Below, piece by piece: positions 15,719 through 24,301 of a stretch of 33,487 bases of DNA. The position numbers and the translations under genes are program-made. How positions within the stretch are numbered: the first letter of the stretch is position 1; each line of letters starts with the position of its first letter. The notes beneath the pieces were generated by a model. It was not told the origin of the DNA. It made no database searches and saw only the letters and a list, made by a program, of their open reading frames with translations. This DNA is from Pseudobdellovibrionaceae bacterium (lineage in GTDB: Bacteria > Bdellovibrionota > Bdellovibrionia > Bdellovibrionales > UBA1609): NCBI GenBank assembly GCA_030591685.1, contig JAUVAX010000029.1:1-33487 (forward strand), in the 5' to 3' direction.

Positions 15719-16425
15719 TTATTTGCTAAACAGGCTCTAATAGGTTGGTTGGCATAGGTCTGTTGCTGCCATAAGAAACTGTCATCTATGACAAAGGCAT
15801 AAGGGTTACATTGATTGATATAAAATTGATATTCGAGGGCTTCATACTCTTGTATGCTAAAGGAGAGGTCCCAGATCACTTTTACTGTCATCCACTGCTT
15901 TATGTATTCACATTTAAAATTAGGATTTGGTGGCATGTACCTGTCGGGTGCGCGATCTCCTTTTCGTAAATTTTCTTGGGCTTTAACCAAAATAAGGTGA
16001 AAAGGGTGAGAGGTAAAATTATTATAGTGACATCGTTTTGCTTTAGACCACCTATGGGCACCTGAAGTGTAGGCCTCTTTAAGGGGGACCAAGTGGTCAA
16101 CATGTAGTTTTCTGGCCCTTTTTTTCATTCGGCCAGGCACATAGATGCTACTCCATTTACCAGAGCTGACTTTGCAGTATGACTTTCTTCGGAGGGTATA
16201 CTTGCCCTCAGAGGCCTTAGCTAAGAGATAGTTTCTTGTGTCAAAACAGGTGCCCTCTCTTTTAACCCAAGATCCAAAGTGATATTGTCTTTTATATTTT
16301 CGTCTAGAGGGGGTTGAGTCTTTAGTGTTTTGAGCCGCAAGCTCAAAAAGACTGTATTTAAAGGCCAGTGTGCTTTGGCTAAAAAATATTAAAAAAACAA
16401 ATGAAGCTACAAAAATCCGTTTAAT
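15715..16425 (-). CDS. Secreted HNH (DUF1524-type) nuclease, apparent ATT start
   Basis: The reading frame is continuous from an in-frame stop near 16443 to the TAA at 15715-15717. Its first ATG or GTG near an obvious gene start is missing. Read from ATT at 16423-16425, the product is 236 residues and opens with a clear signal peptide (IKRIFVASFVFLIFFSQS, cleavage near TLA-F). AAGGGA lies exactly 7 bases upstream. The mature protein matches secreted DUF1524/HNH nucleases: W..EGTCFDTRNYLLA, SYCKVSSGKW, then HVDHLVPLKEAYTSGAHRW with D110-H111, and LVKAQENLRKGD with N152. The two cysteines in the N-terminal half probably form a disulfide, as in relatives. It would cut DNA or RNA outside the cytoplasm. 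A GTG at 16140 would remove the signal peptide and half the conserved region. Confidence 0.8.
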   Translation of the reverse strand: MKRIFVASFVFLIFFSQSTLAFKYSLFELAAQNTKDSTPSRRKYKRQYHFGSWVKREGTCFDTRNYLLAKASEGKYTLRRKSYCKVSSGKWSSIYVPGRMKKRARKLHVDHLVPLKEAYTSGAHRWSKAKRCHYNNFTSHPFHLILVKAQENLRKGDRAPDRYMPPNPNFKCEYIKQWMTVKVIWDLSFSIQEYEALEYQFYINQCNPYAFVIDDSFLWQQQTYANQPIRACLANN

Positions 16426-16572
16426 GTAAATGTCCCTTTGTTATTGGCTTATAGCTAACTCATCTTGAGTTCGCTTCACGTAATGCGCCGTTTGGCATGC
16501 ATATAATGATCCTTATTAAATAGTGGTATGAAAACTGTTTACGTGGCGCAATAAGTGATAATAATTTAAAAT

Positions 16573-16620
16573 GATCTAAAGACAGTCTATTTTGTTTAAA
16601 AAAAAGGCTATCTTTAGATC
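16573..16620 (-). repeat. Long inverted repeat downstream of the coiled-coil gene
   Basis: GATCTAAAGA (16573-16582) pairs perfectly with TCTTTAGATC (16611-16620). The stem extends inward by five more bases with one mismatch and one wobble. The loop holds an eight-base A run on the plus strand (U on the minus-strand RNA), and the minus-strand RNA continues ATTTTAAATTATT. It could end the transcript of the gene at 16674-18005, but the tail is not a clean U run. Confidence 0.45.
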
Positions 16621-16673
16621 AAAAAAATCAAATTTAGTGTTGTATGATTCACGAAGTCGATTATTTAAATAAA

Positions 16674-18005
16674 CTACTCACATTTACTGGAGTCAAAGCC
16701 AGACTGAATTTCGCAAATAAGAGTTTCTATTTTATTAAGCGCCTCATTTGAAAACTTTAAAGCCTCTTGCTCGTTTTTTTGGTTTGACGAAAGGGTTATG
16801 AGTCGCTGGTTTTCCTTAATTCGAGTGATTTGGACTTTCGACTCTATGAGGGACTTATCCAGCTCTCCTTTAAGTTTTCTGATCTCAGATCTTTGCTCAT
16901 TTAACCGAGCACTGAGCTCTTGGTTAAGACTTTGAAGTGATTTATTTTGATCAAGCAGCTTTTCATTGTCTTTTTGGTTTTCTCTCCAGAGCATTTGTAA
17001 GTTCTCAACTTGATCTTTTAGCCTCTTACCCTCTGATTTGTACTCTAGCAATTCCTCTGAAGTTTCTTTGAGAGAAGTAGTTAAGGTGTTGTTTTCAATA
17101 ACTTTGGCCTTTAAGTCTGAACGGTATGTCCCAAGGCTAGCTTGAATACTAGACAGCTCTTTGCTCTTTTTTGATTTGATTTCAACAAAGGCTCTGTCGA
17201 GCTGGATAACCTTGTTTTTTAGCTCTACGTTTTCATCAAAGGCACAGCTGAGCATTTGTATTTTATCCTGTAAGTCAAAGTTTTCACTTTTTAATACTTT
17301 GGCCTGCTTCATAGCTGCTGTGGCCTTCTCAGAGTATTGTTGAGTCAGGTTTTGAATTCGGGTTTCCGACTCTTTATTCAGAGTTTGGATCCTGTGACTA
17401 GCTAGACCCAGTTGTTCTTGGAGCAATTGCCTCTCAAGTTCTAGGTTGTCACAAAGGACACCCTTGTTGTTTAAATTGAGTTTAAGTTTTTGAGCGATAG
17501 TTTTAATTTTGCCCCGGTATTTTTGGCTAATTTTTTTTATATGTAAAAGCTGGGCTCTTTCCTTTTTGAGATCTCCGATTTGCTCCTGAGTTGTCGTATA
17601 GTATTCGCTATACTTTACTTCAGAAAAATTTATTTTCTCAAACAAGGCTTTTAACTCGGCCTCTTTATTGTCATTTCTAGAGGTAATAAATTGATCTTTC
17701 TTTTTTAAAATTAATAATTGATCTCTCATGTTTTCAGTTAAATTCTGTTGATTTTCGTGTTCTTGGCTTTGCTCTTCTAGTTCGTCCTCGAGGATTGCAT
17801 TTCTGCGAATTTGAACAGCAAGGCGGCTCATGAGGTCTTCATTTTGTAAAATAATAGAGTCTAAGGCTCCAGATCGGCCCTTGTCACTACGGCTTGGGTT
17901 CAGTTGAGTGGGGATTTGATGAGGCAAGGGGATTTGTTGGGCCTCAGTAAAATCATGCTCAGGGTTTACAAAGTATTCAACATCACTGTAAGGGCCTTTG
18001 TCCAT
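16674..18005 (-). CDS. Cytoplasmic coiled-coil protein of unknown function
   Basis: The 443-residue product has a polar, proline-containing head of about 45 residues (DKGPYSDVEYFVNPEHDF). Almost continuous heptad-like helix follows from about residue 50 to 430, rich in E, K, Q, L and S, with no signal peptide or membrane segment. Long coiled coils match myosin/SMC-like proteins by composition alone, so no function should be read from such hits. It has no ATPase motif. The gene is transcribed away from the 193-residue gene at 18153 across a 147-base divergent region. It may be a scaffold or cytoskeletal element; this is speculation. Confidence 0.7.
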   Translation of the reverse strand: MDKGPYSDVEYFVNPEHDFTEAQQIPLPHQIPTQLNPSRSDKGRSGALDSIILQNEDLMSRLAVQIRRNAILEDELEEQSQEHENQQNLTENMRDQLLILKKKDQFITSRNDNKEAELKALFEKINFSEVKYSEYYTTTQEQIGDLKKERAQLLHIKKISQKYRGKIKTIAQKLKLNLNNKGVLCDNLELERQLLQEQLGLASHRIQTLNKESETRIQNLTQQYSEKATAAMKQAKVLKSENFDLQDKIQMLSCAFDENVELKNKVIQLDRAFVEIKSKKSKELSSIQASLGTYRSDLKAKVIENNTLTTSLKETSEELLEYKSEGKRLKDQVENLQMLWRENQKDNEKLLDQNKSLQSLNQELSARLNEQRSEIRKLKGELDKSLIESKVQITRIKENQRLITLSSNQKNEQEALKFSNEALNKIETLICEIQSGFDSSKCE

Positions 18006-18152
18006 TTTCCACTCCTTGGTCTATGGGTACAGATCTTGGTCAGATCTACTTGCCGTTAAATTGTCTCAGATCAATGCAATACTTGTCAAAAGGCGTGTTG
18101 ACGCGTGGTATTTTGTCTAAATATTCACCTCGACTTGACCGAAGTACTGCTT

Positions 18153-18734
18153 ATGGGCGCCGTAAACTATAGTGATTTAAACCTACAAAGAACGACAGTG
18201 ATACAGGAGCAGTTTCAACTGAAGCTCAGAAGTCGTGGAACAGGCAATGCAAGGCCTGATACGCTCAGGTATCATATTTTAAGCGCTGTTGTGGCGGCCA
18301 ATTATAATCGAGCCAGAGAAGATTTAAATAATTACTTAGAGAGTAAATCTGAGTTCCCGTCGTTTAAAAGACGTTGTAACAGGTATGTTGAGTACTGTAT
18401 TGACCTTCTCCGTGCGATTGAGCGCAAAAGGGACTTTCCGGGCTTGAGCTCCCTCCCCCTAGCTAAGCAACATGAAATTTTAGAAAAGGTCGTTGATCAT
18501 TATGATGAACTCATTCATTACCTAAAGAGGATTGAGGCGGTGAATGCCGAAATCCAAATTAATGACCTGAGATCTACAGTGATTGTTATAAAAACAGCTT
18601 CTTATGCGGTGGGATGCCTTGTGATTCTGAGTTTTGTAAGAGAGCTCATAGGCTCTATCTATGGCACTTACGATATGATGCTGACTGATGTGGCCAAAGA
18701 CTTTGCCGCATGGCTCTTAAATATGGTGTTTTAA
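18153..18734 (+). CDS. Unknown protein with helical domain and C-terminal membrane anchor
   Basis: This 193-residue protein has a soluble helical region (about 1-140), rich in charged residues with several Tyr/Arg pairs (YNRAREDLNNYLE, KRRCNRYVEYCIDLL). A hydrophobic segment near 145-175 (VIVIKTASYAVGCLVILSFV) and a short C-terminal tail follow. I do not recognise it. The start is uncertain: ATG at 18153 is used because the alternative GTG at 18105 falls just after a TTGACG -35-like box (18098-18103). No strong ribosome site precedes either. It ends 24 bases from the convergent VKOR-DsbA gene. Confidence 0.6.
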   Translation: MGAVNYSDLNLQRTTVIQEQFQLKLRSRGTGNARPDTLRYHILSAVVAANYNRAREDLNNYLESKSEFPSFKRRCNRYVEYCIDLLRAIERKRDFPGLSSLPLAKQHEILEKVVDHYDELIHYLKRIEAVNAEIQINDLRSTVIVIKTASYAVGCLVILSFVRELIGSIYGTYDMMLTDVAKDFAAWLLNMVF

Positions 18735-18758
18735 ATTATACTTAATGCGGCTTGAAGT

Positions 18759-19940
18759 TTACGGCAAGACGGCGTTATAGGCGCTCTCAAGCACTGGTAG
18801 AACCTGTCCCCTTTTTAAAACTTGACCATTCACATAAATGGCAGGGGTCCCTGTTACGCCAATGGTTTTTGCTAAGTTACTTTGAGCTTCAATGGATTTT
18901 TGTACTTCTTCAGAGTCCATGCAGGAGGCAAAATTGTCAGCATTAGCCCCCAACTCCTTAGACCAGCCGTTGAGCAACGAGGTCACATTTTCAAGGCTAG
19001 AACGACCTAATTGTTCAGAGTTTTCAAAAATTTTATTGTGCATTTTCCACCCGACTTTTTGTTGCCCTGAGCAGATAGTGGCTTTGGCCAGTAAACAACG
19101 GACTCCATTGCCTTTTGTGGGGATTACAGGGTTGCAAGACCCATCAAGTGGGAAGGTGTAAAACTTAAAAAGAGCCTCTGGGTGTGATTTTTTAAATGCA
19201 TCTAGGCTTGGAGAAGCCATTTTGCAATGCCCACATAAAAAGTCTGCAAACTCTGAAACTATAAACTTAGAATCCTTTTTTCCGTACTCAAGTGCTGGGG
19301 TGACATTCATTTCGTGAATAGTACTGGCTTGCCACTTTGAGACTTCAAGTTTAACTATTTTTGATAACCCACCAGCATCATGACTGTTTAATATACTGCT
19401 GTGAAGAAAAAAAGAAATCGCAGGGATCCCTATAAATATGGCACCAACAACGCCTAGATTTTGATTTATACCCTTTAAGTCCGAAATAAAGTGAGTTTTA
19501 AGCTCACCTTCTTTAGACCGCCGAGTTAACTCAAAGGTTATGGCCGAGAGAATGTAGCTTGCGACACATGAGAGGCAAAAAGTATTTAATAAAAACACAG
19601 AGACGGAGCCCATTATGAGTGACATTAAAAGAACAAAACCACTTAAATAAAAAGCCCATCTTAAAAGGCGTTCGCGATTTTCAGAAAGCCCAAGGTATAC
19701 AATCGTTAACAGGCTTAATAGGGCTAAATTTGTGGCCCCTCCCCAAATGGACAATGGCACCCCAAAAACAGTCGAGAAGGAGCTGGCAGTAATGGCATCA
19801 CAATTAAAAAGTGCATTTATATTGCAGGCACTTTTTGTACCCATAGCCAGTTTAAGTGCATAATAATTCGTTGTGGCATAAGCGTGTACAACAATGGATA
19901 ATAGAGACGAAAGTAAGGACCATTTTAATGTATTTTTCAT
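18759..19940 (-). CDS. VKOR-DsbA fusion (vitamin K epoxide reductase domain plus thioredoxin-like domain)
   Basis: The 393-residue product joins two halves of a disulfide-forming system. The membrane part (about 1-190) has the VKOR cysteines C39 and C47 in the loop, plus the CxxC centre C122/C125 (FCLSC), with four or five helices. The C-terminal thioredoxin-like domain (about 215-393) carries C236-G-H-C239 and the cis-proline loop GVTGTPAIYVNG, as in DsbA/DsbG proteins. The VKOR half passes electrons to quinone and re-oxidises the DsbA half, which oxidises exported proteins. The ATG at 19938-19940 has AGGAGAG six bases upstream; a longer frame to 20027 is less likely. Local candidate clients are LptD and the DUF1524 nuclease. 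Confidence 0.9.
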   Translation of the reverse strand: MKNTLKWSLLSSLLSIVVHAYATTNYYALKLAMGTKSACNINALFNCDAITASSFSTVFGVPLSIWGGATNLALLSLLTIVYLGLSENRERLLRWAFYLSGFVLLMSLIMGSVSVFLLNTFCLSCVASYILSAITFELTRRSKEGELKTHFISDLKGINQNLGVVGAIFIGIPAISFFLHSSILNSHDAGGLSKIVKLEVSKWQASTIHEMNVTPALEYGKKDSKFIVSEFADFLCGHCKMASPSLDAFKKSHPEALFKFYTFPLDGSCNPVIPTKGNGVRCLLAKATICSGQQKVGWKMHNKIFENSEQLGRSSLENVTSLLNGWSKELGANADNFASCMDSEEVQKSIEAQSNLAKTIGVTGTPAIYVNGQVLKRGQVLPVLESAYNAVLP

Positions 19941-20095
19941 TAGAGCTCTCCTGCTGGTGAGCCATAAGATATCAACCAAGATTATTAATTGCACGGAATA
20001 ATTTAAACAGATGAGCTCAGGGGTCAATTTTAACTCTGAACTCGTTGCTATAAGTGAAAAGCAATGTAAAAATATTTTAATAAAGGGGCTCTGGC

Positions 20096-21721
20096 TTGTT
20101 AAAGAATAAACATTGGGTGGATATCAGAAAGGCTCTCCTTGCTCAGGTGAAATCACAGGTGCTCTTGCTTACAGGCCAGCTTACAGTAGGGTTAAAGGCT
20201 TATGCAGAAACCTATGAAAAGGAATTCGAGGGCCCTTGGAAGATATCAACACACCGAACTTTGGTTAATAATTTAAAAAAGGCGAGGCTTGTTCTCGGGG
20301 GCGAGTTTCATGCATTTTCTCAATCCCAACGGGCGCACTTAAGAATATTGCGAGACCTCCCCGACCAAAGGCCTGTGGTATTGGCGCTAGAGTGCTTCGA
20401 ATTTAGTCATCAAAAATATATAGATGCCTATTTTGAGGGCAAGATAACTGAAGATATGTTTTTAAAAAAAGTGAGTTGGGCTGAAAACTGGGGATTTCCG
20501 TGGCTTAACTATAAACCATTAATGGAGCTAGCGAGGGCAAGAAATATTAAAGTTGTTGGCGTCAATAAGGTTTATCAAGAAAGAACGCCAGAGACGTTAC
20601 TAAAGCGCGATATATATTCAGCCCAAAGGATACAGGAGCTGTTAAAAACGTATAAAGATTCTATGATTTATGTCATCTATGGGGAGTGGCACTTAAGTAT
20701 TGAGCATTTATATGGTTCTATTTTAAAGTTATCCCCTGAGCTAGAGGGTGAGGTCATTCGAATTATGCAAAATTCAGAAAAATTATATTTTGAAATCTCG
20801 AGTGACCAAAAAGAAAGTCAGGTGCAGGTGCTAGAGGGCGAAGGCAATAAATACTGCCTTATGAACTCACCGCCTTGGATACAATGGCAAAGCTATTTAA
20901 TGTTTATGGAGAAGACCTTTGATTTGACCCATTGTGAGGACGAAGAAGATCACACCATTGATTATACAGATCACCTGTATTCCCAGTTAAAATTTATAAT
21001 CAAAAATTTAAATATTAAAGTAAATTTTGATGATTTAGCCGTTTACAGTTCTACTGATGAAACTGTTTGGAACATATTAGAAACTAAAGTTTCTGCTGAG
21101 CAAAAGCCAATGGTTGATTATTATATTAAAAATGACCGAAGCTTTTACCTTGCTGAGTCTAATGTTCTTTACCTGTCTCGACCATCAATTAATCACCTGT
21201 CAACATTGGCCGGTTTATATCTTCAAAAAAAACTAAGTGATCGAACAACCACGCCTTTTCAAATGCCTCAATTTTTTATACAAAATATTTGGTTAGATTC
21301 ATTGAGCTTTTTTATTAGTAAATTAGTAAATCATAATAGAAAAAGTGAAACAGTTAAGAGCTTAAAGTTACAACTGGCATCTTCCCAGCCAAAAGATAGA
21401 GCTCGTGAGGTATTGCTGTTGGCTTTAGATCAAAGGTTGGCTGAAATCCTTGTTGTTGCTGGCCATAAAGATGCACAAAGACGTTTGATGCCTAAAAACA
21501 ATGAGGTCTATTTTGAGGCATCAAAAATTTTAGGAGGTATGTTGGGGGATAAACTTTACCAGGCTTACCGACAAGACAAAGTTTCGTCAAAAGAAGTTGT
21601 TGGTTGGTTAGAGGAAGATATCTTTTCGAGTCATTTTATTAAGAGCTATTATAAAAAATTATCTCTAGTTGAGAGCATTAAAATTAATCAACCAATAGAG
21701 GGGATTATTTATGACCTCTAA
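20096..21721 (+). CDS. ChaN-like (haem-binding superfamily) protein with C-terminal extension
   Basis: The 541-residue product starts at TTG, 7 bases after AAAGGGG. Residues about 60-270 match the ChaN/TraB-TIKI-like superfamily: LVLGGEFHAFSQSQRAHL, VVLALECFEFSHQKYIDAY, a conserved W/Y stretch (NWGFPWLNYKPLMELAR), VVGVN, and a second GExH (IYGEWHL, about 197). ChaN binds haem, and related folds include proteases and esterases with paired GExH motifs. No clear signal peptide is seen, although the N-terminus has a weak hydrophobic stretch. The C-terminal half (about 270-541) is unassigned. The last 11 bases overlap the GYF gene, so the two are translationally coupled. Haem binding, esterase or protease roles are all open. 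Confidence 0.7.
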   Translation: MLKNKHWVDIRKALLAQVKSQVLLLTGQLTVGLKAYAETYEKEFEGPWKISTHRTLVNNLKKARLVLGGEFHAFSQSQRAHLRILRDLPDQRPVVLALECFEFSHQKYIDAYFEGKITEDMFLKKVSWAENWGFPWLNYKPLMELARARNIKVVGVNKVYQERTPETLLKRDIYSAQRIQELLKTYKDSMIYVIYGEWHLSIEHLYGSILKLSPELEGEVIRIMQNSEKLYFEISSDQKESQVQVLEGEGNKYCLMNSPPWIQWQSYLMFMEKTFDLTHCEDEEDHTIDYTDHLYSQLKFIIKNLNIKVNFDDLAVYSSTDETVWNILETKVSAEQKPMVDYYIKNDRSFYLAESNVLYLSRPSINHLSTLAGLYLQKKLSDRTTTPFQMPQFFIQNIWLDSLSFFISKLVNHNRKSETVKSLKLQLASSQPKDRAREVLLLALDQRLAEILVVAGHKDAQRRLMPKNNEVYFEASKILGGMLGDKLYQAYRQDKVSSKEVVGWLEEDIFSSHFIKSYYKKLSLVESIKINQPIEGIIYDL

Positions 21722-23450
21722 GCCGTCAGAGTGGTATGTTTTTGTAGAGGGAAGCCCTAATGGGCCACATACTTTGATTGAAATAGCAAAAAAAATTCGA
21801 TCAGGAGTTCTTTCCAGACATGATCTTGTTTACCGTGCCGGAGAAAATAAATGGCGCCCTATTAAGGAGTATAAGGAATTTTCAGAATTTTTGCACCAAA
21901 AGGAGAAGCGCCCAAGGGAAAACGAATGGGTCGTTCTCATAAGAAAGTCTAAAAGTACAGGGCAAAAATTTTCACAAATTGGGCCCGTGAATACGGCTAA
22001 AGTTATTGAGATGTTGCTTTCTGGTGAAATCACCGATCGAGATTATGTTTGGCAGGAGGGGATGGCCTCTTGGAAAAAAATATCTACAACCGATAAATTT
22101 AACTCTGAGGCTAGGGATCATCAGTCCAAACATTCAAAGGTTAATGATCTTGAAAAAAAAGAGCCTGTAAAGGTCCCCCTATCTGCTGTTGATGAAGAAT
22201 TTATCCCCACTGAAATTTACGGACTCGACTTAGCAATACCTGCCGTCGATTTAAATACTTTAAGGGGCCAAAAAATAGAGGATCACAAAAGTAAGATGTA
22301 CCCCATTCATAATGTTGTTAAAAAGGTAAAAGGGGCCATACTCAGTGAAAATTCAGGGTTTAAAAATGAAAGAGACGGGGCGAAACGGGACAGAAGAGAT
22401 GATCCAAGACGGAAGAACTCAAGGAGAAAGGGCTCGAGGAGAAGTAAGTCAAGGAGATCTCGAAAAAGGCAGGAACTGCTTTTAATGGGACTCATTGCTT
22501 TTTTTGCTTCGGTGGTAATGTTTTTAGTATTTAATCAATATAAAACTGAAATCCAGGCCAAATTTAGTAATATGTTTAGTGCGATTGAATCTAACGATCA
22601 GGACCTCTATGAAACTAAGAGGGGATCTCGTAACGCTAAAAGAGCCTCTTCTGAAAATGAAAACCGAGCTGTTAAAAAAAGAAACTCTAAAAAATCAAAA
22701 GCAGCTCTAAAAGCTAAACGAGAGTTCGAAAACAAAATGCCACCGACCTACTTAAAGGTATCAGCGAGAGGTTTTAAGGGGTCTCACCCCCAGCTATTTA
22801 TTAATTCTGATGCAAGTACTTATTATAAAATAGTAATAAAATTTGAGGCCAATGCTGGACAGGCTCAAAACGTAAAGAGTGTTTACTGGGTAAAATCTAT
22901 TAAAAGGCCAGATGGCGAGAAAAGGACTTTTGTGGCATTAAAAAAATTCCCCCTCCCTGATGGTCAATATAAAATTACAGTGTCACTAGGTGAGAGAGAA
23001 AAAAATATAAATATATTTTTAGGAAAAAAGAATAAGAAGTTTAAATCCTCAATTTTAAATTATCGTAAAATGAATAGTTATTGGATTAGTAAAGAGAAAA
23101 AGCGACTATTTACATCCTCAAGGAGAATTAGTCGGATTCATAATGAGATTAAGACCGCTATTAAAAAGCAGATGAGCAAAAAAAAATGGTCAAAATTTTA
23201 TTTAAAAAGTATGAGTCAAATTGTTTTATCTAACCGTACTGAGCTAAAGCAACTTCGTTCGAATAATAAATCTAAAATATTTTTTCCAAAGCTATGGAGG
23301 CGCTATAAGGTTTCGCTTGATGGTCTTAGGGAAATATTAAAGATCACGAATAAATCAAAGTATAAACTTGCTGTCATGCCGGATTTAAATGTCTTAGGTG
23401 TTGAAATTAAAAATTTATTAAGGTCTTCAGCCGAAGCCTCGTCGTGGTAG
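21711..23450 (+). CDS. Membrane protein with two N-terminal GYF_2 domains
   Basis: The 579-residue product has two GYF_2-like domains. The first is at about 7-50 (EWYVFVEGSPNGPHTLIEI, then AGENKWRPI) and the second at about 72-118 (EWVVLIRK, IGPVNTAKVIEML, QEGMASWKKI). After a linker comes a very basic, Arg/Ser-rich stretch (about 220-252) and a single membrane helix (about 254-275, LLLMGLIAFFASVVMFLVF). A large Lys-rich region that should be periplasmic by the positive-inside rule follows. It includes a beta-rich part (about 340-440, KIVIKFEANAGQ, GQYKITVSLGE). GYF domains bind proline-rich peptides; in bacteria GYF_2 is often found at membranes with unknown ligands. It overlaps the ChaN-like gene by 11 bases. 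No orthologue function is recognised. Confidence 0.75.
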   Translation: MTSKPSEWYVFVEGSPNGPHTLIEIAKKIRSGVLSRHDLVYRAGENKWRPIKEYKEFSEFLHQKEKRPRENEWVVLIRKSKSTGQKFSQIGPVNTAKVIEMLLSGEITDRDYVWQEGMASWKKISTTDKFNSEARDHQSKHSKVNDLEKKEPVKVPLSAVDEEFIPTEIYGLDLAIPAVDLNTLRGQKIEDHKSKMYPIHNVVKKVKGAILSENSGFKNERDGAKRDRRDDPRRKNSRRKGSRRSKSRRSRKRQELLLMGLIAFFASVVMFLVFNQYKTEIQAKFSNMFSAIESNDQDLYETKRGSRNAKRASSENENRAVKKRNSKKSKAALKAKREFENKMPPTYLKVSARGFKGSHPQLFINSDASTYYKIVIKFEANAGQAQNVKSVYWVKSIKRPDGEKRTFVALKKFPLPDGQYKITVSLGEREKNINIFLGKKNKKFKSSILNYRKMNSYWISKEKKRLFTSSRRISRIHNEIKTAIKKQMSKKKWSKFYLKSMSQIVLSNRTELKQLRSNNKSKIFFPKLWRRYKVSLDGLREILKITNKSKYKLAVMPDLNVLGVEIKNLLRSSAEASSW

Positions 23451-23617
23451 GTTTTTTACTTAAACTTGTCATAGAACTGCAGCGCTTTATGGCCAGGGTG
23501 TAAAACCATTACATCCAGGACTTTTGTCTGTGCCGTTTGTTTGTAAGTGAGACAATTATTGTAACTAACTACACCTCGAGCCTTCAATTACAGCCTTAAG
23601 TTGCCGATATTTATTAC

Positions 23618-24301
23618 ATGAAGAATATTGTCTTTTTTAGTTTTACATTACTTTTAACAGCCTCTATTTTTGTTTTTTATGTGGTTGTTAATAATGAGCT
23701 CAGTGGAGTGGATCTTTTAGTCATTGAAAACAAGCTTTTAAAACATGAGCTCAAAAAATCAACCCTAAAGCAAGAGCTGATAAAATTTCATTTTGAAACT
23801 TATCGACAAGATGTAGCAGAGATTCTCCCCGAAGTGTTGCTTAAAAAAAGCAAAGGGGAGAGGTCCTTCCCTCTGCGGTCATTGGCCAGCGTTACGCAGC
23901 GTCACTCAAATGATCGCGTTTTTAGCCGACTTGGTAAAAAATTATTTATTAGAGGGCAAAGAGCTTTTCGGTTAGGTGGGTATAAAGAGAGTGTTAAGGC
24001 CCTAGAGGTGTTTGTCAGTGATTACTCTTACTCACGACATGTTATTGAAGCTTATTCGCTTTTAACGGAGTCCTACTACCAATTAGGTGATCTTGAGAAG
24101 TCTGTAAAGTTTATTGAAGCCATGGTGGATCAGTTTCCGAATCATGAGCTCACAGGATTTGCCCTTGTCAGAATGGGGACTATTTTAAGTCAGCAGGACC
24201 GTCGAGATGAGGCGGGGCAAGTTTACATGACTGTAATGGAGGCTTATAAGTCGACGCCCTCCTTGAGAAACCAAGCTCGATTACTGTTGAGTGGGCTATG
24301 A
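23618..24301 (+). CDS. Membrane-anchored TPR protein
   Basis: This 227-residue protein has a membrane helix or uncleaved signal (about 3-25), a short coiled-coil segment (about 30-60), and at least three TPR-like repeats from about 110 (FRLGGYKESVKALEVFV, AYSLLTESYYQLGDLEKSV, LVRMGTILSQQDRRDEAG). The layout resembles CpoB/YbgF-like Tol-system proteins (coiled coil plus TPR), but no TolA-binding feature can be asserted. The final bases overlap the next ATG (ATGA), coupling it to the FecR-like gene. No strong ribosome site precedes the ATG; the 167-base gap before it may hold a promoter. Confidence 0.75.
   Translation: MKNIVFFSFTLLLTASIFVFYVVVNNELSGVDLLVIENKLLKHELKKSTLKQELIKFHFETYRQDVAEILPEVLLKKSKGERSFPLRSLASVTQRHSNDRVFSRLGKKLFIRGQRAFRLGGYKESVKALEVFVSDYSYSRHVIEAYSLLTESYYQLGDLEKSVKFIEAMVDQFPNHELTGFALVRMGTILSQQDRRDEAGQVYMTVMEAYKSTPSLRNQARLLLSGL

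Noticed and set aside
15900-16103. Small minus-strand frame inside the nuclease gene.
   Set aside because: It is a shadow of the HNH frame in another register, without a ribosome site.
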